This document shows, in pieces, positions 49,551 through 59,132 of a stretch of DNA of 64,000 nucleotides. The stretch is from CAYJLF01 sp964371055. GTDB lineage: Bacteria > Eisenbacteria > RBG-16-71-46 > CAIMUX01. Below the pieces are notes generated by a model. It saw only the letters and a program-made list of their open reading frames with translations. It was not told the origin of the DNA and ran no database searches. Every line of letters begins with the position of its first letter. The first letter of the stretch is position 1. The position numbers and the translations under genes are program-made. The stretch spans positions 1 to 64,000 of the forward strand of contig CAYJLF010000013.1 of NCBI GenBank assembly GCA_964371055.1, given 5' to 3'.

Positions 49551-51149
49551 ATGGCCACGGTCAAGCTGATCATCGACGACCGCGAGGTGGAGGTCGACGC
49601 CGAGCTCAACCTCATCGAGGCCGCGCGGAAGCTCGGGATCCAGATCCCGCACTTCTGCTACCACCCCGGGCTGGGCGTCGACGGCAACTGCCGGATGTGC
49701 CTGGTCGAGATCGAGGGGCAGCCGAAGCCGGCGATCGCCTGCAATACGCGCGCGCGCGAGCTGAGGACGAAGGATGGCGTGCGCAAGATCTTCACCGCCA
49801 ACGCCCGGGTGAAAGAGTGGCAGCGCGCCGTCCTGGAGTTCCTCTTCCTGAACCATCCGCTCGACTGCCCGATCTGCGACCAGTCGGGGGAGTGCTACCT
49901 GCAGGACTACTACATGTCGAACGGCCAGTACCAGAGCCGTCTCGACCTGCCGAAGCACCACAAGCGCAAAGTGGTCGATGTCGGCCCCCGGGTGAAGCTG
50001 GATGCGGAGCGCTGTGTCCTCTGCTCGCGCTGCGTCCGCTTCTGCGATCAGATCACCGGCACGAGCGAGCTCTACATCGTCAACCGGGGCCACCGGGCCG
50101 AAATCACCAGCTATCCCGACCGGCCGCTCGACAACGACTACGCGTTGAACACGGTCGACATCTGCCCGGTCGGAGCCCTCACGTCCGCGGAGTTCCGCTT
50201 CCAGAAGCGGGTCTGGTACCTGTCGAGCGCGCATTCGATCTGCACCGGCTGCGCGCGCGGCTGCAACATCTTCCTTGAGCACAACGAGGGCCTCGTCTAC
50301 CGCTACCGGCCGCGGGAGAACATGGCGGTCAACCAGTACTGGATGTGTGATCCCGGACGGCTGACCTTCCATCCCCTGAACGAGGACCGCCTCGACACCG
50401 CCCGGCGCGGCGACCGTGAACTGGCGTTCCCCGAGGCGCTGGCCGAGGCGGCCGGCTGGATCCGCGCCACCACCGGGGAACGCACCCTGGTCCTCCTCTC
50501 GCCGGCCTCTTCGACCGAGACGCTCTTCGCGGCGAAGCGGTTCGCCGCGACGGTGCTGGGCGGCGCGCGGGTCGCCGGCCAGGGCACGCGGCCGCCGGGG
50601 GTGGAGGACGCGATCCTGCGGCAGAGCGATCCCTATCCGAACAGCGCGGGACTCCGGCTTCTGGGGCTGGAACGGGATCCCGGGCCGGAGCTGGCGCGGG
50701 GCGGCGACCTTCTCCTCGTGATCGAGGACGATCCGCTGGGCGAACGCCAGCGTCCCGCCTGGAAGGAGGCCTGGTCGGAGTTCGAGCGGGTGCTCTACCT
50801 CGGCGTCAACGAGAACGCCACCAGCCGGGCGGCCGGGTTGTCGCTGCCGGTCGCGCCGCACTCGGAGTGCGACGGCACCTTCGTCAACTTCCAGGACCGG
50901 GTGCAGCGCTTCCGCAAGGCGATGACGCCCCGCGGGGATGCCCTCTGGACGCCCGAACTGCTGCGCCGGCTCGCCGCGGAGGCGGGGCGTGAGTTCGGAT
51001 GGAGCGGCTGGCTCCCGCTCTGGGCGGATCTCGCGGCGAGCGAGCCTCTCTTCCGGGGGCTCGATCCCAAGGGCATCGGCCCCGACGGGCGCCGGGCCGG
51101 CCGGGCCGGCTCGGACCGCGTGGGTGGGGACAAGGGAGTGACCGCATGA
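49551..51149 (+). CDS. nuoG: NADH-quinone oxidoreductase subunit G (short form)
   Basis: Electron-wire subunit. The N-terminal [2Fe-2S] ligands are in FCYHPGLGVDGNCRMC, cluster N5 in HPLDCPICDQSGEC, and N4 in CVLCSRCVRFC plus CPVGAL. The four-Cys N7 site is CTGCARGC with a later Cys in WMCDPGR. The protein is 532 residues, against about 780-910 in T. thermophilus and E. coli. The molybdopterin-like domain is thus cut down to a short remnant. It overlaps nuoH (ATGA). Confidence 0.94.
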   Translation: MATVKLIIDDREVEVDAELNLIEAARKLGIQIPHFCYHPGLGVDGNCRMCLVEIEGQPKPAIACNTRARELRTKDGVRKIFTANARVKEWQRAVLEFLFLNHPLDCPICDQSGECYLQDYYMSNGQYQSRLDLPKHHKRKVVDVGPRVKLDAERCVLCSRCVRFCDQITGTSELYIVNRGHRAEITSYPDRPLDNDYALNTVDICPVGALTSAEFRFQKRVWYLSSAHSICTGCARGCNIFLEHNEGLVYRYRPRENMAVNQYWMCDPGRLTFHPLNEDRLDTARRGDRELAFPEALAEAAGWIRATTGERTLVLLSPASSTETLFAAKRFAATVLGGARVAGQGTRPPGVEDAILRQSDPYPNSAGLRLLGLERDPGPELARGGDLLLVIEDDPLGERQRPAWKEAWSEFERVLYLGVNENATSRAAGLSLPVAPHSECDGTFVNFQDRVQRFRKAMTPRGDALWTPELLRRLAAEAGREFGWSGWLPLWADLAASEPLFRGLDPKGIGPDGRRAGRAGSDRVGGDKGVTA

Positions 51150-52432
51150 ACCCCTGGGCGGAGTGGAGCATCATGGCGGGGCGGGCGATCCTGGTCTGGA
51201 TCCTGCCACTCGCGCTGATCCCGGTCCTCGTCTGGGTCGAGCGCAAGGCGTCGGCCTTCATCCAGGACCGCACCGGCCCGAACCGCGCCGCGATCGGCGG
51301 AATCCGGCTGGGCGGGATCATCCACACCATCGCCGATGTCGTGAAACTGATCTTCAAGGAAGACATCACGCCGGCGCGCGCGCGGAAGTTCTACTTCGTG
51401 CTCGCTCCCTGTCTGGCGATGGCGTTCGCCCTCATGACCTTCGCGGTCATCCCGTTCGCCGACGTCCTCTCGGTCGGGGGACACGACGTCGCGATGCAGG
51501 CTTTGACCATCAACCCGGGCCTCCTCTGGATCCTCGCGATCGGCAGTTTCGGCGTCTTCGGCATCATCTTCGCCGGCTGGGGAGCCAACTCGAGCTATCC
51601 GTTGCTCGGAGGAATCCGCAGCTCGGCGCAGATGATCTCCTACGAGCTGACGCTCGGACTCTCGCTCGTCGGCCTCCTCATGATCTTCGGCACGGTCGAC
51701 CTCAACCGGATCGTGCAGGGGCAGGGGGAGCTGATCTTCGGCTTTATCCCGAAGTGGGGCCTGGTGATTCAACCGCTGGCCGCGATCCTCTTCATGACGG
51801 CGGTGCTCGCCGAGACGAACCGCAACCCGTTCGACCTCCCCGAGGCGGAGAGCGAGATCATCGGCTTCCACCTCGAGTACTCCAGCCTGAAATTCGCGCT
51901 CTTCTTCATGGCCGAGTACGTGCACATCACGGTGGCGTCTGCGTTTCTCACCACCCTTTTCTTCGGCGGCTGGCAGATTCCCTGGATGCCGACCGAGCGG
52001 CTGATCGAGCAGGCGCAGCCGGCGATCCTCGTCTTCCTCGGCCTGACGGCGCTGGTCTCGCTCCTGCTGCTCCCCGCCTGCCGGCGCTGGCACCGCCGGC
52101 TCGGGCAGCTCTACACCGACTCCCGGCGGAACGAGGCCAACATCTTCTCGGTGGTCCTGCTGCTGACCACGCTCGGGGCGCTGGCCCTCGGCGCTTTCTT
52201 CCTCGCGCAGCCGCCGCGGGGAGACGGGGCGGCGGGAATCGCGGCCTTCCTCCAGTTCGTGGCGTTTCTGACCAAGGTCGGCTTCTTCGCCTTCGCCTTC
52301 GTCTGGATCCGCTGGACGCTGCCGCGGTTCCGCTATGACCAGTTGATGGCCCTGGGCTGGAAGGTGATGCTGCCCCTCGCCCTGGCGAACGTCGTCGTGA
52401 CCGGCATCATCCTGCTGTGGCTGGACCGGTGA
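51146..52432 (+). CDS. nuoH: NADH-quinone oxidoreductase subunit H
   Basis: Membrane subunit with about 8-10 helices that forms the entry of the quinone channel. VWVERKASAFIQDRTGPNRAA, LIFKEDITP and NRNPFDLPEAESEIIGFHLEYSS are diagnostic. It is 428 residues, a little longer than E. coli (325) because of a C-terminal part with extra helices. The ATG overlaps nuoG. Confidence 0.95.
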   Translation: MNPWAEWSIMAGRAILVWILPLALIPVLVWVERKASAFIQDRTGPNRAAIGGIRLGGIIHTIADVVKLIFKEDITPARARKFYFVLAPCLAMAFALMTFAVIPFADVLSVGGHDVAMQALTINPGLLWILAIGSFGVFGIIFAGWGANSSYPLLGGIRSSAQMISYELTLGLSLVGLLMIFGTVDLNRIVQGQGELIFGFIPKWGLVIQPLAAILFMTAVLAETNRNPFDLPEAESEIIGFHLEYSSLKFALFFMAEYVHITVASAFLTTLFFGGWQIPWMPTERLIEQAQPAILVFLGLTALVSLLLLPACRRWHRRLGQLYTDSRRNEANIFSVVLLLTTLGALALGAFFLAQPPRGDGAAGIAAFLQFVAFLTKVGFFAFAFVWIRWTLPRFRYDQLMALGWKVMLPLALANVVVTGIILLWLDR

Positions 52433-52445
52433 GGAGCCAACCGTC

Positions 52446-53126
52446 ATGAAGGTACCGAGTCCGAAGCTGACCTTCTGGGAGCGGATCTACCTCCCCGAGA
52501 TCGCGCGCGGTCTCCGGGTGACGATCGGCCACCTGCTGCGGAACATCATCCGCCAGGGTGAGATGCCGACGGTCCAGTTCCCCGAGGAGCCGAAGCCGCT
52601 CGCGGCCCGCCACCGCAGCCGCCATCGCCTGATGGCGCGCGAGGACGGGACGCCGAAGTGCGTCGCCTGCATGTGCTGTCCGACGGCCTGCCCGGCCAAT
52701 TGCATCCACATCATCGCCGAGGAAGCCGACGCTCCGTGGAAGGAGAAGCGCCCGCGCGTCTTCGAGATCGACCTCCTGCGCTGCGTCTTCTGCGGTTTCT
52801 GCGTGGAGGCCTGTCCGGAGGATGCCATCCGGATGGACACGGGCGAGGTGACCATCGTCGGGACCCGGCGCGAGGACTTCATCGTCGGGATCGACTTTCT
52901 GATGAATGGCAAGGGAACGGAGTGGCGTCTCGGCCGGCCGGCCGAGGGTAGCGAGCCGCGGCCGGGCGTGCCGGCGCCGCCCCCGGTGACGCCCGAGGAA
53001 CTGCTCGATCGCGGTCCGGCGCAGATTCTCCGTTCGCGCAATCCGGCGGGGTGGGAGACGCCGTCGCCGGAAGCGAAGCCGGCTGAAGGTGCAGAGGCGG
53101 GAGCCGCGGGAGGGAAGCCGGCATGA
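52446..53126 (+). CDS. nuoI: NADH-quinone oxidoreductase subunit I
   Basis: 8Fe ferredoxin subunit passing electrons to N2. The two cluster sites are CVACMCCPTACPANC and CVFCGFCVEACPEDAI. The C-terminal 60 residues are a Pro/Ala/Gly-rich low-complexity tail not seen in E. coli NuoI. It overlaps nuoJ by an ATGA. Confidence 0.95.
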   Translation: MKVPSPKLTFWERIYLPEIARGLRVTIGHLLRNIIRQGEMPTVQFPEEPKPLAARHRSRHRLMAREDGTPKCVACMCCPTACPANCIHIIAEEADAPWKEKRPRVFEIDLLRCVFCGFCVEACPEDAIRMDTGEVTIVGTRREDFIVGIDFLMNGKGTEWRLGRPAEGSEPRPGVPAPPPVTPEELLDRGPAQILRSRNPAGWETPSPEAKPAEGAEAGAAGGKPA

Positions 53127-53620
53127 ACCCGATCCTCTTCTGGGTCTGTGCCGTCGTCGCCGTCGCCGCGGCCGGCATCGTGATCGCCAAGCGGAGCCCG
53201 TTGGGGAGCGCCCTGGCGCTGGCGGTCAACATGGTCGCGCTGGCCGCGCTCTTCGCCGGCCTCTCCGCGCCGTTTCTCTTCATCATCCAGCTTCTGGTCT
53301 ACGCCGGCGCCGTGGTCGTCTTCATCATCTTCGTGATCATGCTCCTGAACCTCGGCGAGGAGGAGACGCGGGGCCGGCTGGTGGGGCGGGGCAAACTCCT
53401 GGCCTCGGCCCTCGCCTGCATCCTCGCCACCGCGCTCGTCGTGCGCGCGGTCATGGCGGAGACGACGCGGCCGCCCGCGCCCGCGCCGCCGGGCTTCGGC
53501 ACCATCGAGGCGATCGCCGGCGAGCTCTTCACGAGGTACCTCCTTCCCTTCGAGGTGGTCGGGGTGGTCCTCCTGATCGGCATCATCGGCGCGGTCGTGC
53601 TGGCGCGGAAAGGGGAGTAA
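53123..53620 (+). CDS. nuoJ: NADH-quinone oxidoreductase subunit J
   Basis: Membrane subunit of 165 residues with five helices. FLFIIQLLVYAGAVVVFIIFVIMLLNL contains the conserved helix with the pi-bulge that gates proton movement. ATGA overlap with nuoI; nuoK begins two bases after its stop. Confidence 0.94.
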   Translation: MNPILFWVCAVVAVAAAGIVIAKRSPLGSALALAVNMVALAALFAGLSAPFLFIIQLLVYAGAVVVFIIFVIMLLNLGEEETRGRLVGRGKLLASALACILATALVVRAVMAETTRPPAPAPPGFGTIEAIAGELFTRYLLPFEVVGVVLLIGIIGAVVLARKGE

Positions 53621-53622
53621 GG

Positions 53623-53931
53623 ATGGGTGCGATCACGCTGGGCCACTACCTGGGGCTCTCCGCCGTCCTCTTCTTCATCGGCGTCCTCGGGTTCCTCACC
53701 CGGCGCAACGCCATCACCGTCTTCATGGGGCTGGAGCTGCAGCTCAACGCCGTCAACCTGGCGCTGGTCGCGGCGGCACGCCACTGGGGGAACCTGGACG
53801 GCCAGATCATCGCCTTCTTCGTCATTGCGGTGGCCGCCGTCGAGGTCGCCATCGGCCTGTCGATCCTGATCGCCGTGCGGCGGACGCGGGATACGGTCAA
53901 CCTGGACGACCTCAGCGTCCTCAACGAGTAG
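53623..53931 (+). CDS. nuoK: NADH-quinone oxidoreductase subunit K
   Basis: A 102-residue, three-helix antiporter-like subunit. FLTRRNAITVFMGLELQLNAVNLALVA holds the membrane glutamate of the proton path, and AVAAVEVAIGLSILIAVRR the second one. AAGG precedes the ATG. Confidence 0.95.
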   Translation: MGAITLGHYLGLSAVLFFIGVLGFLTRRNAITVFMGLELQLNAVNLALVAAARHWGNLDGQIIAFFVIAVAAVEVAIGLSILIAVRRTRDTVNLDDLSVLNE

Positions 53932-53944
53932 CGGGAGAGCGAGG

Positions 53945-55963
53945 ATGGAAACCCACGCCCTATCGGGCAGCGCCGTTGGCTGGCTCTGGCTGATCCCGTT
54001 CTTCCCCCTCCTGGGGGCGGTGGTGAACGGGATCCTCGCCCTCTCTCGGGCCCACGCCGCGGAGGGACCGCCGAAGCCGCTGGTCAACCTGATCGCCTGT
54101 CTGGCCCCCGGCGCTTCATTCGTCGTCGCGGCCTACGGCTTTCTCCAACTCCGGGGCATGGCGCCCGAGCACCGCGCGTTGACGCAGACGCTCTTCACCT
54201 GGATCGAGGCGTCGCCGCTCAAGGTGGACATCGGCTTCCTCTACGATCCCCTCTCGTCGGCGATGCTCCTCTTTGTCACCGGGATCGGCTTTCTCATTCA
54301 CGTCTACTCGACCGGGTACATGGCGCACGATCGCGGGCACGCGCGCTACTTCTCCTATCTCAACCTCTTCATGTTCGCGATGATCCTTTTGGTCCTCGGC
54401 GACTCGCTGCCGGTCCTCTTCATCGGTTGGGAAGGGGTCGGGCTCTGCAGCTACCTTCTGATCGGCTTCTGGCACGAGGATCCGGAAAAGGCGAAGGCGG
54501 GGATGAAGGCCTTCGTCGTGAATCGGATCGGAGATTTCGGGTTCCTCCTGGGGATGTTCCTCATCTTCTGGACGCTGCAGCGCGCGGCGGTCGCGCCCGG
54601 GGAGTCGCTCCTCTCGTTCTCGGTCATGCGGGAGCATGCCGGAATGCTGGCGCCGATCGCGACCGCGGCCGGGATCCTCCTTTTCATCGGGGCGACCGGA
54701 AAGTCGGCGCAGATCCCCCTCTACGTCTGGCTGCCCGACGCCATGGCCGGACCGACGCCGGTCAGCGCGCTCATCCACGCCGCCACCATGGTCACCTCCG
54801 GCGTCTACATGGTGGCGCGGATGAACTTCCTCTACGTGCTGTCTCCGGTCGCGCTGACGGTGATTGCCGTGGTCGGGGTCGTCACCGCGGTCGTGGCGGC
54901 GACGATCGGGATGACGCAGTTCGACATCAAGAAGGTGCTGGCCTACTCCACCGTCAGCCAGCTCGGGTACATGTTCCTCGGCGTCGCGACCGGGGCCTTC
55001 GCCGTCGGGATCTTCCACGTCGTCACGCACGCCTTCTTCAAGGCGCTCCTCTTCCTCGGCTCGGGGAGCGTGATCCACGCGCTTTCGGGTGAGCAGGACA
55101 TCCGGAAGATGGGGGGGCTCTACCGGAAGATCCCGACCACCGCGCGCACCTTCCTCTTCGGCTGGCTGGCGATCTGCGGCATCGTTCCCTTCGCGGGGTT
55201 CTTCAGCAAGGACGAGATCCTCTGGAAGGTCTTCAGTACGCCGAACCCGATCGTGCCCTGGCTGCCGCCGCTGTTATGGGCGATCGCCCTCCTCGCGGCC
55301 GGCCTGACCGCGGCTTACATGACGCGCCTGGTCGCCCTGACCTTTTTCGGCTCCTCGAGGGTGACGCCCGAAGCGGCGCATCACATCCACGAATCACCCC
55401 GCTCGATGACGGTGCCGCTCGTGATCCTGGCCGCGGGTTCGCTCCTCGTCGGATTCCTCGGCACGCCTCCCTTCCTCGGCCTCGGCCCGAATCGCTTCGA
55501 AGAGTGGCTGGCGCCGGTCATGGCGACGGCGACGCACGCGGGCCACGCCGCGGCGCATGATACGCCTGCCCATCACGATCCCACCCTCGAGTGGGGGCTC
55601 ATGCTCGCCTCGCTTCTGGTCGCCGGAGGGGCGATCCTGGCGGCCTGGCGGGTCTACACGCGCCGCCCCCAGGTCGCGGAGAGGGTGGCCGGCGCCCTGG
55701 GGGGCGTCTATCGCCTGGTCCGCGACAAGTACCGGGTCGACGAGGCTTACGATGCCGCGGTCATCCGGCCCCTGATCTTAGGCTCCCGGCGGGTCCTCTT
55801 CGGCGTCGTTGATGTCCGGATCATCGACTTCATCGTCAACCTTGCCGGGATGACGACCCGGATCGCCGGCAACTTCGTCGCCTTCGCGCAGACCGGGCAG
55901 GTGCAGGCCTACGCCTTCGTCCTGATGCTCGGTCTGGTCGCGCTCTTCTTCGCGGTCCGTTGA
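53945..55963 (+). CDS. nuoL: NADH-quinone oxidoreductase subunit L
   Basis: The 672-residue distal proton-pumping subunit with about 16 helices. WEGVGLCSYLLIGFW holds the key Glu, GKSAQIPLYVWLPDAMAGPTPVSALIHAATMV is the central antiporter motif, and the C-terminal lateral helix region follows from about residue 560. The length and order fit the family. Confidence 0.95.
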   Translation: METHALSGSAVGWLWLIPFFPLLGAVVNGILALSRAHAAEGPPKPLVNLIACLAPGASFVVAAYGFLQLRGMAPEHRALTQTLFTWIEASPLKVDIGFLYDPLSSAMLLFVTGIGFLIHVYSTGYMAHDRGHARYFSYLNLFMFAMILLVLGDSLPVLFIGWEGVGLCSYLLIGFWHEDPEKAKAGMKAFVVNRIGDFGFLLGMFLIFWTLQRAAVAPGESLLSFSVMREHAGMLAPIATAAGILLFIGATGKSAQIPLYVWLPDAMAGPTPVSALIHAATMVTSGVYMVARMNFLYVLSPVALTVIAVVGVVTAVVAATIGMTQFDIKKVLAYSTVSQLGYMFLGVATGAFAVGIFHVVTHAFFKALLFLGSGSVIHALSGEQDIRKMGGLYRKIPTTARTFLFGWLAICGIVPFAGFFSKDEILWKVFSTPNPIVPWLPPLLWAIALLAAGLTAAYMTRLVALTFFGSSRVTPEAAHHIHESPRSMTVPLVILAAGSLLVGFLGTPPFLGLGPNRFEEWLAPVMATATHAGHAAAHDTPAHHDPTLEWGLMLASLLVAGGAILAAWRVYTRRPQVAERVAGALGGVYRLVRDKYRVDEAYDAAVIRPLILGSRRVLFGVVDVRIIDFIVNLAGMTTRIAGNFVAFAQTGQVQAYAFVLMLGLVALFFAVR

Positions 55964-55969
55964 GGGGAG

Positions 55970-57601
55970 ATGCCGATGGATGCCCAGACGAACCCGCTCC
56001 TGACCCTCACGGTCTTCCTCCCGCTCCTCGCGGCTCTGCCGCTCCTCTTCGTGCCGAAGGAGCGGCGCGGCCTTGTCCGCTGGTGGACGCTGCTGGCGAT
56101 GAGCGCCACCTTCGTCCTGTCGGTCATGGCGCTCGGCGCGATGCGCTCCGGCGAGGCGGGGATGCAACTCGTCCACCGGCGGCCGTGGATCCCGTCGTGG
56201 GGGATCGAGTACTTCCTCGGGATGGACGGGATCTCCGTCTATCTCGTCCTCCTCACCACCATGCTCTCGCCTTTGGTCGTGCTCTCGGCCTTTCGCGCCG
56301 TGGAGGAGAAGGTCCGCGAGTTCCACATCCTCCTGCTCGTGCTGCAGACCGGGATGCTGGGCGCCTTCCTGGCGCTCGATCTCTTCCTCTTCTACATCTT
56401 CTGGGAACTGATGCTGATCCCGATGTACCTGTTGATCGGCGTCTGGGGCGGACAGCGCCGCGTCTATGCCGCGATCAAGTTCGTCCTCTACACCATCGTC
56501 GGGTCGCTCCTCATGCTGGTCGCGATCCTCGCCCTCTACTATCTGCATCACCAGCAGACCGGGGAGTACACCTTCAACCTGCTGCGTCTCTACGGCACCG
56601 CGCTGACGCCGGGGCAGCAGGGGCTCCTCTTCGCGGCCTTCGCGCTCGCCTTCGCGATCAAGGTCCCGGTCTTCCCGCTGCACACCTGGCTCCCTGACGC
56701 CCACGTGGAGGCGCCGACGGCGGGATCGGTCATCCTGGCCGGCGTGCTCCTCAAGCTCGGCACCTACGGTTTTCTGCGCTTCGCCCTGCCGCTCTTCCCC
56801 GAGGCGGCCCGGCAGGCGCAGCCGCTCTTCCTGGTCCTGGCGGTGGTCGGGATCATCTACGGGGCGCTGGTGGCCATGGTGCAGACCGACGTGAAGAAGC
56901 TGGTCGCGTATTCATCCGTCAGCCACCTCGGCTACTGCATGCTCGGGCTCTTCAGCTTCAATCTGACCGGTTTCAGCGGCAGCCTCTTCCAGATGATCAA
57001 CCACGGCCTCTCGACCGGGGCGCTCTTCCTCCTGGTCGGGGTCATCTACGAGCGGCGGCATACGAGGGAAATCGGCGAGTTCGGCGGTCTCGCGCAAACG
57101 ATCCCGTGGTTCGCGACCGTCTTCGTCCTCGTCACGCTCTCGTCGATCGGGCTGCCCGGCCTGAACGGTTTCGTCGGCGAGTTCCTGGTTCTCGTGGGCG
57201 CCTGGGCGGCCGGTCCGGTCTGGGCGATCCTGGCCGCCCTGGGCGTCGTGCTCGGTGCGGTCTACATGCTCTGGCTGGTCAAGCGCTTCCTCTTCGGCGC
57301 GGTCACCCGGGAGGAGAACCGCGGGTTGCGGGACCTGACCGGCCGGGAGATCGTGGTCCTCGCGCCGATCCTCCTCTTCATCGTCTACCTGGGGGTGCAT
57401 CCGCGTCCCTTCCTGAAACGGATGGAGCCGAGTCTCGAGGCGACGCTCCGCCTGGCGCAAGGCGGACCCGGGCGGGCCGAAGTTCTGAAGGCTCTCCAGT
57501 TGAGGGTTCTGGGGACGGAGGCGGCCCCATCGCTCTCGGTGGCGTCGCCGGCCGCCGGGGGAACGGACACGGCTCCGGCCCGTGAGGAGATGACGCGATG
57601 A
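55970..57601 (+). CDS. nuoM: NADH-quinone oxidoreductase subunit M
   Basis: A 543-residue antiporter-like subunit (about 14 helices). FYIFWELMLIPMYLLIGVWGG, FAIKVPVFPLHTWLPDAHVEAPTAGSVILAG and AYSSVSHLGYCMLG are typical. An ATG two codons later (55976) is an equal start. The C-terminus has a 50-residue loop rich in Ala, Pro and Gly. It overlaps nuoN (ATGA). Confidence 0.95.
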   Translation: MPMDAQTNPLLTLTVFLPLLAALPLLFVPKERRGLVRWWTLLAMSATFVLSVMALGAMRSGEAGMQLVHRRPWIPSWGIEYFLGMDGISVYLVLLTTMLSPLVVLSAFRAVEEKVREFHILLLVLQTGMLGAFLALDLFLFYIFWELMLIPMYLLIGVWGGQRRVYAAIKFVLYTIVGSLLMLVAILALYYLHHQQTGEYTFNLLRLYGTALTPGQQGLLFAAFALAFAIKVPVFPLHTWLPDAHVEAPTAGSVILAGVLLKLGTYGFLRFALPLFPEAARQAQPLFLVLAVVGIIYGALVAMVQTDVKKLVAYSSVSHLGYCMLGLFSFNLTGFSGSLFQMINHGLSTGALFLLVGVIYERRHTREIGEFGGLAQTIPWFATVFVLVTLSSIGLPGLNGFVGEFLVLVGAWAAGPVWAILAALGVVLGAVYMLWLVKRFLFGAVTREENRGLRDLTGREIVVLAPILLFIVYLGVHPRPFLKRMEPSLEATLRLAQGGPGRAEVLKALQLRVLGTEAAPSLSVASPAAGGTDTAPAREEMTR

Positions 57602-59088
57602 ACGCGCCTTTCACCCTGGAGTCGTTCGCGCCGCTCGGCTCGTTTCTCGTTCTCGCCGCGGGCGGACTGATCGTGCTTCTGATCGACGCCCTGGCCGGGC
57701 GGGAACGCAACTGGCCCTGGGCCTGGATTGCGGCGCCGTTTCCCCTCCTGGCGCTTCTGGGGCCGGCCGCGGGGCGCGGCGACGCGGGGTCGACCGATTT
57801 CGGCGGGATGTTTGTGGCCGACGCCTTCGGCGGCTTCCTCACGGTCATCGTCTGCCTCGTCACGCTTTGCACCCTGATCCTTTCGGAGACGTTCCTCCGG
57901 AGGATGGGACGGCATCGCGGCGACTACTTCGCGCTCGTCCTCTTCGCGGCCTCCGGGATGGTGTTGTTCGCCTCGTCGACCGAGATCCTGACCCTCTTTC
58001 TCGGCCTGGAGCTCCTCTCTCTCCCGGTCTACATCCTGACAGGGTTCCTCCGCCGGGATCCGAAGAGCGTCGAGGCGGCGATGAAGTACTTCCTCCTCGG
58101 CGCCTTCTCGTCGGCGCTGTTCCTTTTCGGGGGGGCGCTCGTCTATGCCGCGACCGGCCAGACCGACCTGGCGCCGGCCTTGGCCGCCGGAGGTGGACCG
58201 CTCCGGACGATCGGCTTCCTGCTTCTGGTCAGCGGCTTCCTCTTCAAGGTGGCGGCCGTGCCCTTCCACATGTGGACCCCCGATGTCTATGAAGGGGCGC
58301 CGACCGCCGTCACGGCGTTCATGGCCGCGGCGGTCAAGGCGGCCGCCTTTGGCGCTTTCGCCCGGGTCCTCTCGCTCTGTGGTCCGGGCGAGACCGCGGC
58401 GTCGCTCGCCGGTGTGCTCTGGTGGGTGGCGGTGCTCACGATGACGGTCGGGAACCTGGCCGCCCTCATCCAGCCCAACATCAAGCGGATGCTGGCCTAC
58501 TCCTCGATCGCCCACGCCGGGTACCTCTTGATCGGCCTCACGGTCTACGTCGCGACGAAGGAACAGGCTCCGCTCGCGGCGCAGGAGGCCCTCTCCGGCG
58601 TGCTCTACTACCTGCTGGCTTACGCCCTGATGAACACCGGCGCTTTCGCCGTCGTCATCCTCTGGGGGGGCGAGCGGGAGGAGCGGACGGAGATTTCCGA
58701 CTGGGCCGGGTTCGGCTGGAAGAGCCCGGGCGCCGCGCTGGCGCTGGCGGTCTTCCTCTTCTCGCTCTCCGGAATCCCGCCCACCGCCGGCTTCTTCGGG
58801 AAGTACTACCTCTTCCGCAGCGCGGTCGAGAACGGCTTCACCTCGCTCGTCGTCATCGCCGTGCTGAACAGCGCGGTTTCGGTCTACTACTACTGGCGGG
58901 TGCTGGTCGCTCTCTACATGCGTCCGGCGGAGCGCCCGGCGACCCTCTTGCGCTCGGTGCCGGTGGCGGCGGTCATTCTGGCCTGTGCCGTCGCGGTGCT
59001 CTGGATCGGGTTCGCTCCCGACGGTATGCTCCCCGGAGTTCCAGCGCTGCTCGGGGTGGTCCGCGATTCGGTGGCCGCCCTGCGGTAG
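57598..59088 (+). CDS. nuoN: NADH-quinone oxidoreductase subunit N
   Basis: The last subunit, 496 residues with about 14 helices; FLGLELLSLPVYILTGF and FKVAAVPFHMWTPDVYEGAPTAVTAFMA are the marker motifs. The end of the 14-kb operon; no terminator is visible before the HAD gene 44 bases later, so readthrough is likely. Confidence 0.95.
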   Translation: MNAPFTLESFAPLGSFLVLAAGGLIVLLIDALAGRERNWPWAWIAAPFPLLALLGPAAGRGDAGSTDFGGMFVADAFGGFLTVIVCLVTLCTLILSETFLRRMGRHRGDYFALVLFAASGMVLFASSTEILTLFLGLELLSLPVYILTGFLRRDPKSVEAAMKYFLLGAFSSALFLFGGALVYAATGQTDLAPALAAGGGPLRTIGFLLLVSGFLFKVAAVPFHMWTPDVYEGAPTAVTAFMAAAVKAAAFGAFARVLSLCGPGETAASLAGVLWWVAVLTMTVGNLAALIQPNIKRMLAYSSIAHAGYLLIGLTVYVATKEQAPLAAQEALSGVLYYLLAYALMNTGAFAVVILWGGEREERTEISDWAGFGWKSPGAALALAVFLFSLSGIPPTAGFFGKYYLFRSAVENGFTSLVVIAVLNSAVSVYYYWRVLVALYMRPAERPATLLRSVPVAAVILACAVAVLWIGFAPDGMLPGVPALLGVVRDSVAALR

Positions 59089-59132
59089 AGTCAACAGGTC
59101 GCCCGGCGCCGGCCGCGCGACCGGGAGGCGGC

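Noticed and set aside
50795..52447. Long minus-strand open frames opposite nuoG/nuoH (and similarly opposite nuoM/nuoN at 57385-59094)
   Set aside because: Highly charged low-complexity products, fully antisense to complex I subunits.
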